A DNA stretch of 6,087 bases. Source: an uncultured Thermomicrobiales bacterium. GTDB taxonomy: Bacteria; Chloroflexota; Chloroflexia; Thermomicrobiales; UBA6265. The DNA lies in assembly GCA_902806375.1 (NCBI GenBank), contig CADCWK010000166.1, positions 1-6,087 on the forward strand, given 5' to 3'. Positions within the stretch are counted from its first letter, which is position 1. Each line of letters starts with the position of its first letter. Positions 5,777 through 6,087 of this stretch are shown here, piece after piece. The notes beneath the pieces are model-generated. The model searched no databases, had not been told where the DNA came from, and was given only the letters and a program-made list of their open reading frames with translations. The position numbers and the translations under genes are program-made.

Positions 5777-5806
5777 TGAGTGTGGGAAGACGGACCACTC
5801 AGTCCG
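5777..5806 (-). other. Short inverted repeats in the gap before pspA
   Basis: CGGAC (5791-5795) and GTCCG (5802-5806) form a 5-bp stem with a 6-base loop. TGAGTG (5777-5782) and CACTCA (5796-5801) form an alternative 6-bp pairing. On the minus strand the first stem is followed by TCTTCCC, a poor U-tract. It might be a weak terminator for the upstream gene or a regulatory dyad for pspA. I see no convincing -35/-10 pair in this 105-base gap. Confidence 0.25.
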
Positions 5807-5830
5807 CCAGGATGTCGTCACTCGACACTA

Positions 5831-6087
5831 TCACGAACCTTGCCTCGGCCCCGTGGCCGAGCCCCCGAAGTTCTCCAGGTCGCCGAAGCCGAGACCGAGG
5901 CCCGTGAGGGCCTGCTGCTCGTTGCCCCAGTCCAGGAGCAGCCCGACGGCACCGCCGTCCGCCGTCGCCAGCGTCCTCGCCGTCACCGGGCGATAGCCCG
6001 AGACCGCCGCCGGGGTGATCAGTTCGGCCTGGCCGCTGGTCGTCGCGACGATCGAGAACGTCTCGTCGCCGACCGCCACCGACGAGT
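5831..6087 (-). CDS. 3' end of an unrecognised gene, cut by the window edge
   Basis: An open frame enters from the right edge and ends in TGA at 5831, giving 85 complete codons of a C-terminus. Nearly all third positions are G or C, as in the neighbouring real genes, which supports genuine coding. A GTG at 6079 is in frame, but the frame stays open upstream of it with no visible ribosome site, so the gene very likely begins outside the window. The visible part has small and hydrophobic residues that could form strands (SIVATTSG, AVGLLLDWG) and a Gly-rich tail (LGLGFGDLENFGG). There are no cysteines, membrane helices or catalytic motifs. I do not recognise the family. It is co-directional with pspA, 105 bases upstream, so a link to the envelope-stress module is possible but unproven. 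Confidence 0.65.
   Translation of the reverse strand, partial: SSVAVGDETFSIVATTSGQAELITPAAVSGYRPVTARTLATADGGAVGLLLDWGNEQQALTGLGLGFGDLENFGGSATGPRQGS

Noticed and set aside
4820..5779. Long plus-strand frame (319 codons) opposite pspA
   Set aside because: It mirrors the pspA coding sequence and has the Leu/Val/Gly/Arg-rich composition of an antisense shadow. No family resemblance is visible.
1..6087. CRISPR array, insertion sequence, tRNA or toxin-antitoxin locus
   Set aside because: I saw no spaced direct repeats, transposase motifs, terminal inverted repeats, cloverleaf structures or small paired genes on either strand.

Overview
The window is a compact, high-G+C bacterial chromosome segment (roughly two-thirds G+C by eye). 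Every supported gene lies on the minus strand, so transcription runs from high to low coordinates. Third codon positions are almost all G or C, which is why long spurious frames fill the plus strand. An actinobacterial-type myo-inositol-3-phosphate synthase next to a PspA/SPFH pair suggests Actinomycetota or a high-G+C Chloroflexota lineage. I cannot choose between them from sequence alone. There are no signs of mobile elements, CRISPR arrays, tRNA or rRNA, and no gene-free stretch exceeds 300 bases.

In transcription order: (1) the 3' end of an unrecognised gene enters from the right edge (5831-6087). (2) A 105-bp gap leads into a PspA/IM30-family membrane-stress protein (4913-5725), followed by an SPFH-domain protein with a Gln-rich linker and two C-terminal zinc ribbons (3729-4808). 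The 104-bp gap between these two holds a perfect 13-bp hairpin. The pair resembles the PspA/SPFH partnership of Bacillus subtilis YdjF and YdjI. (3) An A+T-richer gap (3546-3728) holds a good sigma70-type promoter, a possible weak terminator for the SPFH gene and a leader hairpin. It drives inositol-3-phosphate synthase (2361-3545). (4) That gene ends at a convincing intrinsic terminator (2291-2334). (5) A PLP-dependent serine/threonine dehydratase-family gene (1259-2272) starts only 18 bases after the terminator U-tract. It is followed, after 83 bases, by a zinc-dependent medium-chain dehydrogenase (87-1175). These two probably form an amino-acid or alcohol catabolic pair.

Three gene starts were moved inward from the longest open frame, using Shine-Dalgarno sites, the promoter and the terminator. 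The genes fall into three functional blocks: envelope stress (PspA plus SPFH), inositol synthesis, and dehydratase plus dehydrogenase. The least ordinary features are the zinc-ribbon SPFH/PspA module with its intercistronic hairpin and expandable 9-bp repeat, and the terminator pressed against the dehydratase start. No wholly new system is evident. The most open question is the unidentified gene upstream of pspA.
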